Under the pieces are notes generated by a model. That model saw only the letters and a program-made list of their open reading frames with translations. It searched no databases and was not told the origin of the DNA. 64,000 bases of DNA. Source: UBA1413 sp964650525 (GTDB taxonomy: Bacteria > Bacteroidota > Bacteroidia > Bacteroidales > Prolixibacteraceae). This document shows positions 45,150 to 54,265 of this stretch, in pieces. The position numbers were made by a program, and so were the translations under genes. The stretch covers positions 1 through 64,000 of the forward strand of contig CAZYUA010000010.1 in assembly GCA_964650525.1 (NCBI GenBank), written 5' to 3'. The first letter of the stretch is position 1. The number at the start of each line of letters is the position of its first letter.

Positions 45150-46505
45150 ATGTCAAAAATTGAAAATGCACTGAAAGCAGCTACTGAGACCCGGACCCTC
45201 CGGATCGGACCGGGAATCCTCAGGGAGGTGCACACCATGTTCCGGGAACAGTTTCCCGGCAGGAGTGCAGTCGTCATTGCCGACAGGAACACTTTCAGGG
45301 CTGCCGGGAAGGATGTTTCCGACCTGTTCAGGGAACAGGGGATCATTCAGAAGGATCCGTTTATTTTTGAGGATCCGCGGCTCACTGCTGAGTATTCCCA
45401 TGTTGACAGGTTGGTCTCATTTCTGGGGCCGTTGGATGCCATACCTGTTGCCGTGGGATCCGGCACGATCAACGATCTGACCAAGCTGTCTTCTTTTCTG
45501 ACAGGCAGGAGTTACTTGTGTGTAGCCACCGCTGCTTCGATGGACGGATACACATCCTATGGCGCTTCTGTAACCGCCGGCGGGGCCAAGCAGACTTTTA
45601 GCTGCCCCGCTCCCCGGGCCTGCCTGGCCGACACCGGCATTCTGGTAAAAGCTCCCCCGGAAATGGTGGCTGCAGGGTATGCAGACCTTTTTGCGAAAAT
45701 CACTGCCGGTGCAGACTGGATTTTGGCCAGCCACCTGGAGGTGGAACCCATCGACGAAAAGGCCTGGTCGATCGTTCAGGGAGGTCTCCGCGATGCTTTA
45801 TCCGATCCCGCCGGCTTAAAAGCCGGCAACCAGGAGGCCTTTGCCGCATTAACGGAAGGCCTGATGCTCGGCGGGTTTGCCATGCAGTGGTCCAGAACCA
45901 GCCGCCCGGCATCGGGAGCAGAACACCAGTTCAGCCACCTCTGGAATATGGAACACCATACCCACCGGGGAGAACCGGTCTCCCACGGATTTCAGGTGAG
46001 CATCGCCACCCTGGCCATCCTCGCTTTCTATGAATGCCTGCTTGAATCGCCGGTAGAACAGCTGAATGTGAATGACTGCTGCTCAACCTGGCCTTTACCC
46101 GAACAAATGGCTTCTGAAGCACGCCGGCTGTTTCAAGGAACCGACTTCCCCGAAATCGGGCTGCGCGAAACATCAGCAAAATACATCCCCCGTGAGGCCC
46201 TGGCAGACCAATTGCACCTGTTCCTCAGAAAATGGCCCCGGATTAAACGGGATCTGGAACAACAACTGGTTCCTCTCTCCGAAGCACAACAAAGACTGAA
46301 ACGGGTCGGAGCCCCTGTGGAGCCTGAAGAAATCGGCATCTCCAGAGCCCGGTTACGCGAAACCTTCATCCGGGCGCAATTTATCCGGCGCAGGTTTACC
46401 ATCCTGGACCTGGCTGTCAGAACAAACCTGACAGAAAAATGGCTCAACAGGTTATTCGGTACCAGGGGAATCTGGGAAATTGAATCCACGAAAAAACAAC
46501 CCTGA
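45150..46505 (+). CDS. sn-glycerol-1-phosphate dehydrogenase (EgsA/AraM family)
   Basis: A 451-residue iron-alcohol-dehydrogenase-fold enzyme that interconverts dihydroxyacetone phosphate and sn-glycerol-1-phosphate. Motifs: GSGTINDLTKL binds nucleotide, VATAASMDGYTSYGASV is family-specific, and metal His residues lie in EHQFSHLWNMEHH and PVSHGFQVS. The start is the Met of MSKIENALK; the in-frame codons above it are not conserved in type. The C-terminal ~100 residues extend beyond the usual 390-400. The next gene, a HAD phosphatase, starts 2 bp after the stop. In Bacillus, AraM has the same activity and sits beside the HAD phosphatase AraL. Confidence 0.85.
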   Translation: MSKIENALKAATETRTLRIGPGILREVHTMFREQFPGRSAVVIADRNTFRAAGKDVSDLFREQGIIQKDPFIFEDPRLTAEYSHVDRLVSFLGPLDAIPVAVGSGTINDLTKLSSFLTGRSYLCVATAASMDGYTSYGASVTAGGAKQTFSCPAPRACLADTGILVKAPPEMVAAGYADLFAKITAGADWILASHLEVEPIDEKAWSIVQGGLRDALSDPAGLKAGNQEAFAALTEGLMLGGFAMQWSRTSRPASGAEHQFSHLWNMEHHTHRGEPVSHGFQVSIATLAILAFYECLLESPVEQLNVNDCCSTWPLPEQMASEARRLFQGTDFPEIGLRETSAKYIPREALADQLHLFLRKWPRIKRDLEQQLVPLSEAQQRLKRVGAPVEPEEIGISRARLRETFIRAQFIRRRFTILDLAVRTNLTEKWLNRLFGTRGIWEIESTKKQP

Positions 46506-46507
46506 CA

Positions 46508-47407
46508 ATGCCTGAGTTCTCCCATTATGAGTATCTGAGCCAGATGGGGATCAAGGACCCCGCAGAACTCCTGCAAAGGCTACAAACGATCCGGCATGTC
46601 GTCCTCGATATGGATGGGACCATTTACAAAGGCAAGACCCTTTTTCCTTTTACCAAACCCTTCCTGGAGACACTGAAAAAGCTGTCTGTCAGCTGGTCGT
46701 TTTTAACCAACAATCCATCGAAAAGTGTATCCGGTTATATCAGACACCTGGAAGAAATGGGGATTTCTGCCACAGAAAATGAAATCTACACATCCGCACA
46801 GGCGACCATACGGTATGTAAAGCACCATCTTCCCGGAGTGAAACGGCTGTTTATTCTCGGAACTCCCAGCATGATCAGGGAATTCGGAGAAGCCGGATTT
46901 GAAATCGCCGCTGACGATCCCGGCGATCGCCCGGATGCAGTTGTCGCCGGGTTTGATCTGTCGCTCGATTATGCCCGTCTTTGCCGCGCTGCCTGGTGGA
47001 TAACAAAGAAATTGCCTTACATCGCCACCAACCCCGACAAGGTTTGCCCCACCGACCAACCTACTATCCTGGTGGATTGCGGATCGATCTGTGCTGCTCT
47101 CCGCGAAGCAACCGGACGGAATCCGGATGTCATCACCGGGAAACCGGACCCGGGAATGCTGCAGGGTATTTTGGAGAAATTCAACCTGAATCCCGGGCAG
47201 ATTGCTATGGTGGGTGACCGCCTTTATACCGACATTAAAATGGCTGCCGGCGCCCATGCCCTGGGAATTCTCGTTCTCACCGGTGAAACCCTGCTTTCAG
47301 ACCTTCAGCAATCGGATATCCTTCCTGATGTGATTGCCGGCAACCTGGAAGTTTTCGGACAAATGCTCATCACAGCAAAAAACAATCTTTTAACGGGAAA
47401 AGTCTGA
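46508..47407 (+). CDS. HAD-family phosphatase, NagD/AraL type
   Basis: A 299-residue cytoplasmic phosphatase. HAD motif I is LDMDGTIYKG, motif II SFLTNNPSKS, motif III Lys is in ITGKPDPGMLQ and motif IV is MVGDRLYTDIKMA; the C2-type cap lies between II and III. It is 2 bp behind the glycerol-1-phosphate dehydrogenase and surely co-translated; glycerol-1-phosphate is the obvious candidate substrate, with 2-phosphoglycolate or a sugar phosphate as alternatives. Its last 18 bp overlap the convergent small-protein gene. Confidence 0.85.
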   Translation: MPEFSHYEYLSQMGIKDPAELLQRLQTIRHVVLDMDGTIYKGKTLFPFTKPFLETLKKLSVSWSFLTNNPSKSVSGYIRHLEEMGISATENEIYTSAQATIRYVKHHLPGVKRLFILGTPSMIREFGEAGFEIAADDPGDRPDAVVAGFDLSLDYARLCRAAWWITKKLPYIATNPDKVCPTDQPTILVDCGSICAALREATGRNPDVITGKPDPGMLQGILEKFNLNPGQIAMVGDRLYTDIKMAAGAHALGILVLTGETLLSDLQQSDILPDVIAGNLEVFGQMLITAKNNLLTGKV

Positions 47408-47785
47408 CCCGGACTCGTCAGCCAAAACAATTCCCTGGCGGGTATCCTTGGTTTCCCAGTAAAGATCATTGGTCATCCAGCTTTCTACCTCCAGGGCTTT
47501 TTCGGTTTCCACAGGAATCAGCAGAGCCAGCTCCCAGGATGCCACATCCTTCATCCAGGCTTCGAGCGTCAGCATCTCATCATAATCCCTCACCAGGCAG
47601 TTGTTTTTCATACACTTCCAGTAACAGTCGTTGGTCATCCAGTTTTCAAGCATTAATTCCTCGTCGGTGGCCTGCTCATAATGGCTCGTCGCAAGAGTAA
47701 ATTTGCTTCCTGCATTGGCCTCCCCGACATACAAAATAGAAGTACAAACCAGCAGCAGCAACATAATCAATAATCTTGTTTTCAT
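47390..47785 (-). CDS. Small secreted protein with three LExWM repeats
   Basis: A 131-residue protein of no family I can name. A clean signal peptide runs to about residue 25 (YVGEANA). The mature part holds three copies of a motif around Leu-Glu-x-Trp-Met: MLENWMTNDCYW, TLEAWMKDVASW and EVESWMTNDLYW, with the Trp residues 28 and 26 apart, each followed by a second Trp six or seven residues on. Three Cys fall between the first and second repeat. An upstream in-frame start gives a basic N-terminus unlike a signal, so I start at MKTRLLIML. It converges on the HAD gene with an 18-bp overlap. Confidence 0.75.
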   Translation of the reverse strand: MKTRLLIMLLLLVCTSILYVGEANAGSKFTLATSHYEQATDEELMLENWMTNDCYWKCMKNNCLVRDYDEMLTLEAWMKDVASWELALLIPVETEKALEVESWMTNDLYWETKDTRQGIVLADESGSDFSR

Positions 47786-48070
47786 GGCTTTCCTGTTTAA
47801 GGTTTTCCGCTTTATACTCTTTGTTTTCTGTTTACCCACACCTGAATAGACTGATGTCCTTTGCAAATGTTACATCTCCAGGTATGTTAAAATACTGAAA
47901 ACCAGTAAACAGGGGGTTTTTTGCCGGTAAACGGAGATATAAGCGGCTTAAACCGGGAAAGGGTGTGCAGCCGGAGAGAGGCAGGCCAACACGCAGGCAG
48001 ATACCCGTCTGGCCGGCGAAAAGGGGGATTTCGCACCCCTTGGAACAGGGAAAAGGACGAAACAGGCTTT

Positions 48071-48670
48071 TTACCGTTTATAACGGTCATTCAGTCCTTC
48101 TCCTCGGAGAATCATGGGAATGATTTTTCCAATCCTTTCGATGCCTGTTTTTTCCCTTTTGGCTGCGGCAATATATTCGCAGTAATCTCTTTTGGCTGAA
48201 AGGGATAAGGTATCGAAAGCCTCTTTCAGAAGAGGGTCTTTGTCAAAACAGGCTGTCAATCGCGCCGGGATTTCCAGGGGAGTATTCCTGGCCGGCCTGA
48301 TTTCATCGCCGTTTACTGCATTTCGGATGGCCTCAGCGATGTAGCCCCTGATAAGGAGACCCTCCTTTCTGATATCATCAGCTGATTGGAAACGCCATTG
48401 CCGCAAGGACCTGGTTTTCCCCTCCTGGGCATTGATTAACCGGACTGCTTCATCTTTCAGCAGGGCACCCTGATAAAACCATAAGCAGGTATACGACTTG
48501 AAAGCAGCCATTCCGGCGACATTTTTGCCCGCCGAACAGTAGACGGGTATCCCCCATTTCAGAGTTTCTTCAAGTCCTTCCGATAACAGCAACTCCCTGA
48601 GAAGGGAAAGGGCTTCAGCCCAGGGACCGCAACTGTTAATATAGGCTTGAGCGTTTTCCAAACCCTTCAT
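48071..48670 (-). CDS. DUF1801/YdeI-family protein
   Basis: A 199-residue cytoplasmic protein. The N-terminal ~115 residues match the DUF1801 fold (ETLKWGIPVYCSAGKNVAGMAAFK, with the aromatic WFYQGALLKD), and the C-terminal ~85 match the YdeI-type OmpD-associated helical tail (LKEAFDTLSLSAKRDYCEYI, then a Lys-rich end). This two-part form is common in Bacteroidota and Firmicutes. The domain is structurally related to frataxin-like folds; its function is not established. Isolated gene. Confidence 0.8.
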   Translation of the reverse strand: MKGLENAQAYINSCGPWAEALSLLRELLLSEGLEETLKWGIPVYCSAGKNVAGMAAFKSYTCLWFYQGALLKDEAVRLINAQEGKTRSLRQWRFQSADDIRKEGLLIRGYIAEAIRNAVNGDEIRPARNTPLEIPARLTACFDKDPLLKEAFDTLSLSAKRDYCEYIAAAKREKTGIERIGKIIPMILRGEGLNDRYKR

Positions 48671-48825
48671 AATATGCTTGTTATAAACAATTATAAAACG
48701 ACTTCCGTCTTTATTCTCCCACTATTCTATCGTACCCTGGAAAAATCCTGAAAATCCGGGATTATCCCTTTGAATTCGTTGATTTTAGTGCGGTAATTTA
48801 CTTATTTTGCAGTAAAATCAACCCT

Positions 48826-49770
48826 GTGGAGATAATAGATTTCATTGGTGAACTGCTCGACGAGAATGATTTTGTGATTATCCCCGGATTGGGGGCCTTC
48901 CTGGCAACCTACCAACCGGCAAGGATGGATGAATCAGGCAGAAAGTTCCTTCCTCCTTCCCGTAAGGTTTCCTTTCAGTCCGATATCAGGGTCAACGACG
49001 GTCTTTTTGTGCTTTATGCGGCCAAACAGATGAAAATTCCGGTTGGCGAAGCTCAGGAACGGGTCCTGCAGTGGGCCGATGAACTCCATTTCAGGCTGGA
49101 TAAACGGGAAGTTGTGGACTTCGGCCCGTTGGGGAGCCTGCAGAAAAAAAGGGGAGTTTTACAGTTTACCCCATCCCGGGATGCAGAAAACCTGCCCGGA
49201 TCCTGGGGTCTGACACCCCTGCTGGCGGAAAAACCTTCTGACCGGGATTCCGGACGGGCAAAGCCTGTTTTCGCTGCAAAGAGGGAAGCCATACAAAAGG
49301 TCCGTATACCCCGGAAGATTCTTTTCGCCGGACTGGCACTGATACTGGTTGCCTGTTGTGTCTGGGTCCTGGCATTCAGGCACAACCGGGCGGGTACGCC
49401 GCCGGAAAGCCTGGCGGTTATTCCGGACTCCTCCGCCGTGCAACCGCACCAGATACCTTCTCCTGATACCCTGAAAGTCCTGACTACCCCGGCTTCCAAA
49501 CCGGCAGAACCCGGCTCCGCCGATCGTGCAGGATCCCTGTACTACCTGATAGGCGGAAGTTTTCTGTCGGAGGAGAATGCCGGGAAATATATCCTGAGGA
49601 TGGCCAAACGCGGGTACCACCCCTTCTCCCTGGGACAGGTGGGAAGTTTTTACCTGGTAGCCCTGGATACCTTTACCCTGCGAAAAGATGCGATAAGAGC
49701 CGTATACCGGCTGAACAATACCCAACCCGGGGGTGACGCCTGGATATACCACCCTGCAACCTCCCCGTAA
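48826..49770 (+). CDS. HU-like (CCDC81-type) N-terminus, TM helix and SPOR domain protein
   Basis: A 314-residue bitopic membrane protein starting at GTG. Residues 1-125 are a HU/IHF-like module of the kind named HU-CCDC81 (IGELLDENDFVIIPGLGAFLATYQ, then FGPLGSLQKKRG). Residues about 165-186 are one transmembrane helix, followed by a Pro/Ser linker, and about 238-312 are a SPOR domain (YYLIGGSFLSEENAGKYILRMAKRG) that binds denuded peptidoglycan at division sites. The N-terminus would be cytoplasmic, so the protein could join a cytosolic partner to the septal wall. Widely conserved in Bacteroidota; function not established. Confidence 0.85.
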   Translation: MEIIDFIGELLDENDFVIIPGLGAFLATYQPARMDESGRKFLPPSRKVSFQSDIRVNDGLFVLYAAKQMKIPVGEAQERVLQWADELHFRLDKREVVDFGPLGSLQKKRGVLQFTPSRDAENLPGSWGLTPLLAEKPSDRDSGRAKPVFAAKREAIQKVRIPRKILFAGLALILVACCVWVLAFRHNRAGTPPESLAVIPDSSAVQPHQIPSPDTLKVLTTPASKPAEPGSADRAGSLYYLIGGSFLSEENAGKYILRMAKRGYHPFSLGQVGSFYLVALDTFTLRKDAIRAVYRLNNTQPGGDAWIYHPATSP

Positions 49771-49868
49771 ATTTTCATGAAACGCTTCCGTAAAATCACA
49801 ATTTGTGGTATATTGGTCTGATAATAATATCAGAAAACCGTTTTTTATTTAATCCTAATACCAAAAAA

Positions 49869-50384
49869 ATGAAGCACTTGATGAAAATTGCAGGGATCTT
49901 TATTTTTATTCTTGCCCTGGGAGCACTGGTTTCTTCGTGCCGCAGCGGTTCACAGAAAGCTGCTGAAAAAATCATGGAAAACGCCCTGGAAAATGCTTCA
50001 GGCGGAGAAGCCCAGGTTGATATCAGCGGAGAAAAAACCGTGATTGAGACCGGGGAAGGACGGTCAGAAATAGACCCAAACGCTACATCCTGGCCTTCCG
50101 AAATCCCGGATGACATCCCGGAATTTACATCAGGGAAGGTCACAGGGGTGACAACCACTACCACAGGTGACGGGGTTCATTACAATGTCATTTTTGAAGA
50201 GGTGGAAGATGGGTTCATCGACAAGTACAATGCCGAACTGAAAGAGAAAGGCTTTGAAACCAACTTCATGAAAATCGGAGAAAAGGGTGGATCCATTACC
50301 GTCGAAAACGATCAGTATGTTATTTTCCTGATGGGTGGGGAAGGCAACGTAAGCTTAGGCGTTACCGTTAAAAAGCAGGAATAG
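49869..50384 (+). CDS. Small lipoprotein of unknown function
   Basis: A 171-residue lipoprotein. The signal MKHLMKIAGIFIFILALG ends in ALVSSC, a good lipobox with Cys at about 24. The mature part begins with an Ala/Glu-rich helix (KAAEKIMENALENASGGEA), a Ser/Thr linker and a compact alpha/beta domain that includes WPSEIPDDIPEF and GFETNFMKIGEKGGSI. The WPxxxPxxxP segment followed by such a domain recurs in small envelope lipoproteins of several phyla, but I cannot name a function. The region to the next gene (281 bp) shows nothing I can support. Confidence 0.75.
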   Translation: MKHLMKIAGIFIFILALGALVSSCRSGSQKAAEKIMENALENASGGEAQVDISGEKTVIETGEGRSEIDPNATSWPSEIPDDIPEFTSGKVTGVTTTTTGDGVHYNVIFEEVEDGFIDKYNAELKEKGFETNFMKIGEKGGSITVENDQYVIFLMGGEGNVSLGVTVKKQE

Positions 50385-50665
50385 AAGAACACCCCGCTGC
50401 CTCTTTGCTCCTGGCTTTGCAACTGAAAGGGGTAGCTGACCGGTTTATAGTGCCAGGGAGTCTTTGCATTATTGCAGGAAGATTCTTCCCGGCAGGTCAG
50501 GTGTTGTCAGTCAGGTTAAGAAGAACCGTGCGGATCAACCGGACCACATGATCGACGTTTCTGCGGAATACGCTGAGTACCTCTTCCCTGGGTACAGGAG
50601 GTTCCTCCTTTATGCAGGCATCCTAATCGGCCGATAAGGCCACTGCGGCATAGGGTAATCCCGGT

Positions 50666-52165
50666 TTATTTTCCGGGACGAACTCCGGTTTTTTTCACGG
50701 TCTCTGCTGAGGAGATCAGGTCGCGGATATCGCGCGGGGAGAGCTCAATACGTCCTGTAATCAATTCCGGCCGGTTGTAATTGGCCATCATCCTGTTATA
50801 CAGTTCCGGGTCTTCCTGGGGCAGCACAAACGGTTTATGGGCTATCCCATTGGTATCTATATAAGCAATAAAGGGTCGTGTCATAACGTCATCGAGGCGC
50901 TTGCTGCTGAACACCAGCCATCTGCTGTTTGACGACCAGGCAGAATAGCTCTCCGCACTGTTGCTGTTCAATTCCAGTTTCCGGAACGACCTGTCTTTCA
51001 GGTTTACCAGGTAAAGGTCACTCTTCCGGTGAAAAATGGTAAAATACCCATAATCAGAGAAAGAGCAAACCATGAATCTGCCGTCGGGAGATACCGATGG
51101 CATCGAGATTGACATTCCGGTTGTATCTGAACTCAACACCCTTTCCGTCTCCCCCCAGCGGTTTTGAGTTACATCAAAACCTATGCGCATCAGATCGTAA
51201 CGGGAGTGCAGCCGGCTTTCCTCATCGCCCCTGACCGCTTCAGGAGCACTGATAAAGTAGAGGCAGAGCCCGTCGGCCGACCAGACAGGCATATTTTCGC
51301 GCCGTTCTGTGGAAACCACTGGAGAAGCAAGCACCGAATCGTGTTCCAGATCGTACACGATAAGATCGGAACTCTTATCTGCCACATCCACCACCTTGTC
51401 GTTCCGGGTGGTAAGACGGGGGGTCAGTTTTCCCACAGAAAAGGCGATATGGGTTCCCCGGGGGTGCCACGAGGGATAGACACCTCCTGAAAGGGTGTAG
51501 GGCCTGCGGGTATCGACGACTGATAGCTGACCATCGCGCCAAATCAGGGTGCCGGGGTGCACGATGCGGAAATGAAGAAGCATCCGCGAAGGATCTCTGG
51601 CTGCAAAGGAATGACAATTCATACATCCGAAGCCGGAGGATGAATTCTCAATCAGGGGGCTCTCGTCGAAATTGGTAAGGTTCCGCTGGTAAATGCCCAT
51701 ATCCCTCCACATGAGATAAACGGCATAAACCAACCTGTAGGCGAGATAGGTGTCGATAGGGTCGGCAGATATATGGTTTTCTATGCGGTTGTACCGGAAC
51801 CACTTATCCTCGTTCCTGACCAGTACGTCCACCGTCAGGATGCCGCCGGGATTTTCATCCAGGATCCTGCGCCAGTCACCGGCGGGAATCCGGATTCCCG
51901 CTGAACGCTGCCGGATACGGAGCGGTTTGCTGTTCCCGGCGCTGATCTCCACCCTGTATTCCCTGCCCGATTCCAGGATGTTGAAGTTGAGCGGGGCAAT
52001 GTTCGGGGGAATGGTAACGCCGGCATAATCCGGGAAAATCCTTACCGCCGTCCCTGTATCGAGGATATCATCGTGAAACGTTGCGCAGCACTGAAACAAA
52101 ACCGCAGCAACCGGCAGGAATATCCGCAGTCCGGGCAGTCTCCGGCTATCTCCGGCAACCCGCAT
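50666..52165 (-). CDS. TolB-like beta-propeller lipoprotein with c-type haem motif (copy A)
   Basis: A 499-residue envelope protein. The leader ends at VLFQCC, a probable lipidation Cys. An N-terminal beta domain (about 35-175: FPDYAGVTIPPNIAPLNF) leads to GFGCMNCHSF, a CxxCH haem-attachment motif at C181-H185. The rest is a PD40/TolB-type propeller (VYPSWHPRGTHIAFSV, MPVWSADGLCLYFI, PSVSPDGRFMVCSF). Close similarity to the protein at 56146-57654 is plain throughout. I start after the membrane-protein stop (4-bp gap); an earlier in-frame start would overlap it heavily. Redox, sensory or structural role unknown. Confidence 0.82.
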   Translation of the reverse strand: MRVAGDSRRLPGLRIFLPVAAVLFQCCATFHDDILDTGTAVRIFPDYAGVTIPPNIAPLNFNILESGREYRVEISAGNSKPLRIRQRSAGIRIPAGDWRRILDENPGGILTVDVLVRNEDKWFRYNRIENHISADPIDTYLAYRLVYAVYLMWRDMGIYQRNLTNFDESPLIENSSSGFGCMNCHSFAARDPSRMLLHFRIVHPGTLIWRDGQLSVVDTRRPYTLSGGVYPSWHPRGTHIAFSVGKLTPRLTTRNDKVVDVADKSSDLIVYDLEHDSVLASPVVSTERRENMPVWSADGLCLYFISAPEAVRGDEESRLHSRYDLMRIGFDVTQNRWGETERVLSSDTTGMSISMPSVSPDGRFMVCSFSDYGYFTIFHRKSDLYLVNLKDRSFRKLELNSNSAESYSAWSSNSRWLVFSSKRLDDVMTRPFIAYIDTNGIAHKPFVLPQEDPELYNRMMANYNRPELITGRIELSPRDIRDLISSAETVKKTGVRPGK

Positions 52166-52169
52166 CCAT

Positions 52170-54017
52170 TTATATAGGAATGTTCTCACCCTCTTCTGTA
52201 ATGATTTCCGGTTTAATAATCCGGGGGTACACATATTGCACATAATAGAGATAACTCTTTCCGTATTGCGGATAAAGGGCTTTCCTGGCCGACGAAGGAT
52301 CACCCCTGTACCGTTCTGCCTCCCGCATAAAGTCACCGTACCGTTTTAAGGTGGACTGACTGATCTTCACCGGCCCCTCTTCCGGGAAGCTCCCCAAACC
52401 ATTATACAGGAGAAAGGCCTCCTCATAAACCTCCGGTATTGTTGTGAAGTAACGGCCTGCAACCCGGAAGAGATCAAGAAATTTTTCAGGTTGCGGTTCG
52501 AGGAGGTAATAAAGCATCAGGAACTCATATGCACTTTTATTTCCCGGATTACTATCCAGGAGCTCCCGGAATCTGGCTTCAACAAACGGGCTTAATTCCT
52601 TTTCCTGCGGGATGGAGCCTCTTTTCTCCGCGATCTCCCGGTTACCGGAAATCAGGCAGGTATCTTTCACGTAGGGTCGAAACATCCGGACAAAGCTTCT
52701 GCTTGTCAATGTGTTGTCAAGCAATCCCAGGAAACGCTCCGCGGCCCTGTACTCCCCGGTTATCAGGTGGATTTTAACGAGCAGTTGAAGGTTTCTGGGG
52801 CTGTAAGGATAAAAAACCATCGCTTCGTATGCCCAATGCCGGGCTTCACTGATATACCCCAGGTGGTAATAGAAATCGGCGGCGATGAATGCCCTGTCGG
52901 CGAGAAATTCATTGTCGGGGCAGAGCGATTCGGCACCGGCCATCTGGAAAAAATCAAAAAACTCCCCGGTCAGCCGGCCGGCTTTGCTCAGAGCCAGGTT
53001 GTAATTAAGGTTGGCCGCAAAACTGTATTCCCGGAGGCTCGTAGCCAGGTTTTTTGTTTTATCCGGGTTTCCGTGGTAACAGTGATAATCGCAGGCAATA
53101 ATTTTCCTGGCATCAGGCTGAAACAGAACCTTGTGACTCAATACCACAGCCCCTGCAACCACGATAAATGCTACGAAAGTTTTCACCAGGGAAGGGGCGT
53201 TGGAGCGGAATCCCGGATAATTCCTTTTTTGAAGATAAGCCGACAGGGTTGCCCATGCCAGGAGCGCAGGCACCGAGACAAGAAAAAGGGAATACACCAC
53301 CGGGGGCTCGTAGGCCATGAAGTACATCTTAGGAGCAAAGAAATACCCATATTTTTCGCCCGGGGAAAGAACAAAAAAATACCGGCAGGCCAGCAGGGGA
53401 AAGAGGACCGCAAAGGCAACCATGAAAGCCGCACCGGCAACCTTCTTCCAACCATTTCCGGAAGGGATAAGAAAGAGCGAGCTTACAGCATAGAGCACCA
53501 TATACCCGCTGCCGCAGGAATAATATACCAGGGCCGCTCCCGTTACGAAACAGAACAGCCGGCTTGAAAAATTGCGGGATATCCGCAGAGACAGCAGCAG
53601 GAACAGCCCAACGAGAATGACGGAAACAACCGAAGAAAACGGAAAGTTGTAATTATAGGCCAGTGCCGGTGCCAGAAGTGCGGGAAGGAGAGCCAGGACA
53701 CCGTTTCGTTTATCCCGGTGAATAAAAGACATTATTTTCCATACCAGCCACCACAGGAGAAAACCGGCGCACCAGAAGACCAGGGTGCCGGCATACCGGT
53801 TGTAAAACGACTGCATGAGAAAACAGGCTGCGTACTCAGAAATGCCTCCGGGATGGTGTACAACCTCTTTCAGGAAGCCGGCAGTAACCAGAAAGGATGG
53901 CTGCACATGGTGAAAATACAGCTGCGGCTGAACTACAAAAAAGAGGCATAGCAGGGCAAGCACGGCGAAAATAACCTGCCCTGCAGCAATTAATCTGGTT
54001 TGCGATTGATCCTTCAT
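52170..54017 (-). CDS. Polytopic membrane protein with TPR-like tail, DUF6057-like (copy A)
   Basis: A 615-residue protein. The N-terminal ~300 residues contain about nine or ten hydrophobic segments; a shared motif HPGGISEYAACF lies after the first. From about 330 on it is soluble and helical with TPR-like pairs (AFIAADFYYHLGYISEARHW). I believe it is the Bacteroidota family catalogued as DUF6057. A paralogue with the mirrored motif QPGGIADYVAEF is encoded divergently at 54266. It lies 4 bp before the propeller-haem gene. Function unknown; the layout resembles membrane glycosyltransferases only superficially. Confidence 0.8.
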   Translation of the reverse strand: MKDQSQTRLIAAGQVIFAVLALLCLFFVVQPQLYFHHVQPSFLVTAGFLKEVVHHPGGISEYAACFLMQSFYNRYAGTLVFWCAGFLLWWLVWKIMSFIHRDKRNGVLALLPALLAPALAYNYNFPFSSVVSVILVGLFLLLSLRISRNFSSRLFCFVTGAALVYYSCGSGYMVLYAVSSLFLIPSGNGWKKVAGAAFMVAFAVLFPLLACRYFFVLSPGEKYGYFFAPKMYFMAYEPPVVYSLFLVSVPALLAWATLSAYLQKRNYPGFRSNAPSLVKTFVAFIVVAGAVVLSHKVLFQPDARKIIACDYHCYHGNPDKTKNLATSLREYSFAANLNYNLALSKAGRLTGEFFDFFQMAGAESLCPDNEFLADRAFIAADFYYHLGYISEARHWAYEAMVFYPYSPRNLQLLVKIHLITGEYRAAERFLGLLDNTLTSRSFVRMFRPYVKDTCLISGNREIAEKRGSIPQEKELSPFVEARFRELLDSNPGNKSAYEFLMLYYLLEPQPEKFLDLFRVAGRYFTTIPEVYEEAFLLYNGLGSFPEEGPVKISQSTLKRYGDFMREAERYRGDPSSARKALYPQYGKSYLYYVQYVYPRIIKPEIITEEGENIPI

Positions 54018-54265
54018 GGATGCAAGACTTCTTCAATTCCCTTTCCGTCAAAAGTAGGAAAATGCCACGACCCGGGAACCAGAACCTATCAGGAAAATGC
54101 ATACAGAGAGGAACCGGCCGGTGGTGGTACCAACTAAGGTGATTCCCACCCCGGCCTTGTGGCGGTTTTCGTGGATTATTTGCCGGGGCCTTCCGGTGTT
54201 AACCGGGTTGAACCAATTTATATTTATTTTTACGGGGCTAAGTCCTGGTCCTTAAACAAAACGCT
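54018..54265. other. 248-bp divergent region between the mirrored gene pairs
   Basis: Sole upstream sequence for both two-gene units, so it must hold both promoters. No TAnnTTTG full match is present; an AT-rich stretch with TATTTTTA (one mismatch) lies near 54225-54232 before the rightward start. No obvious palindromic operator. Confidence 0.45.
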
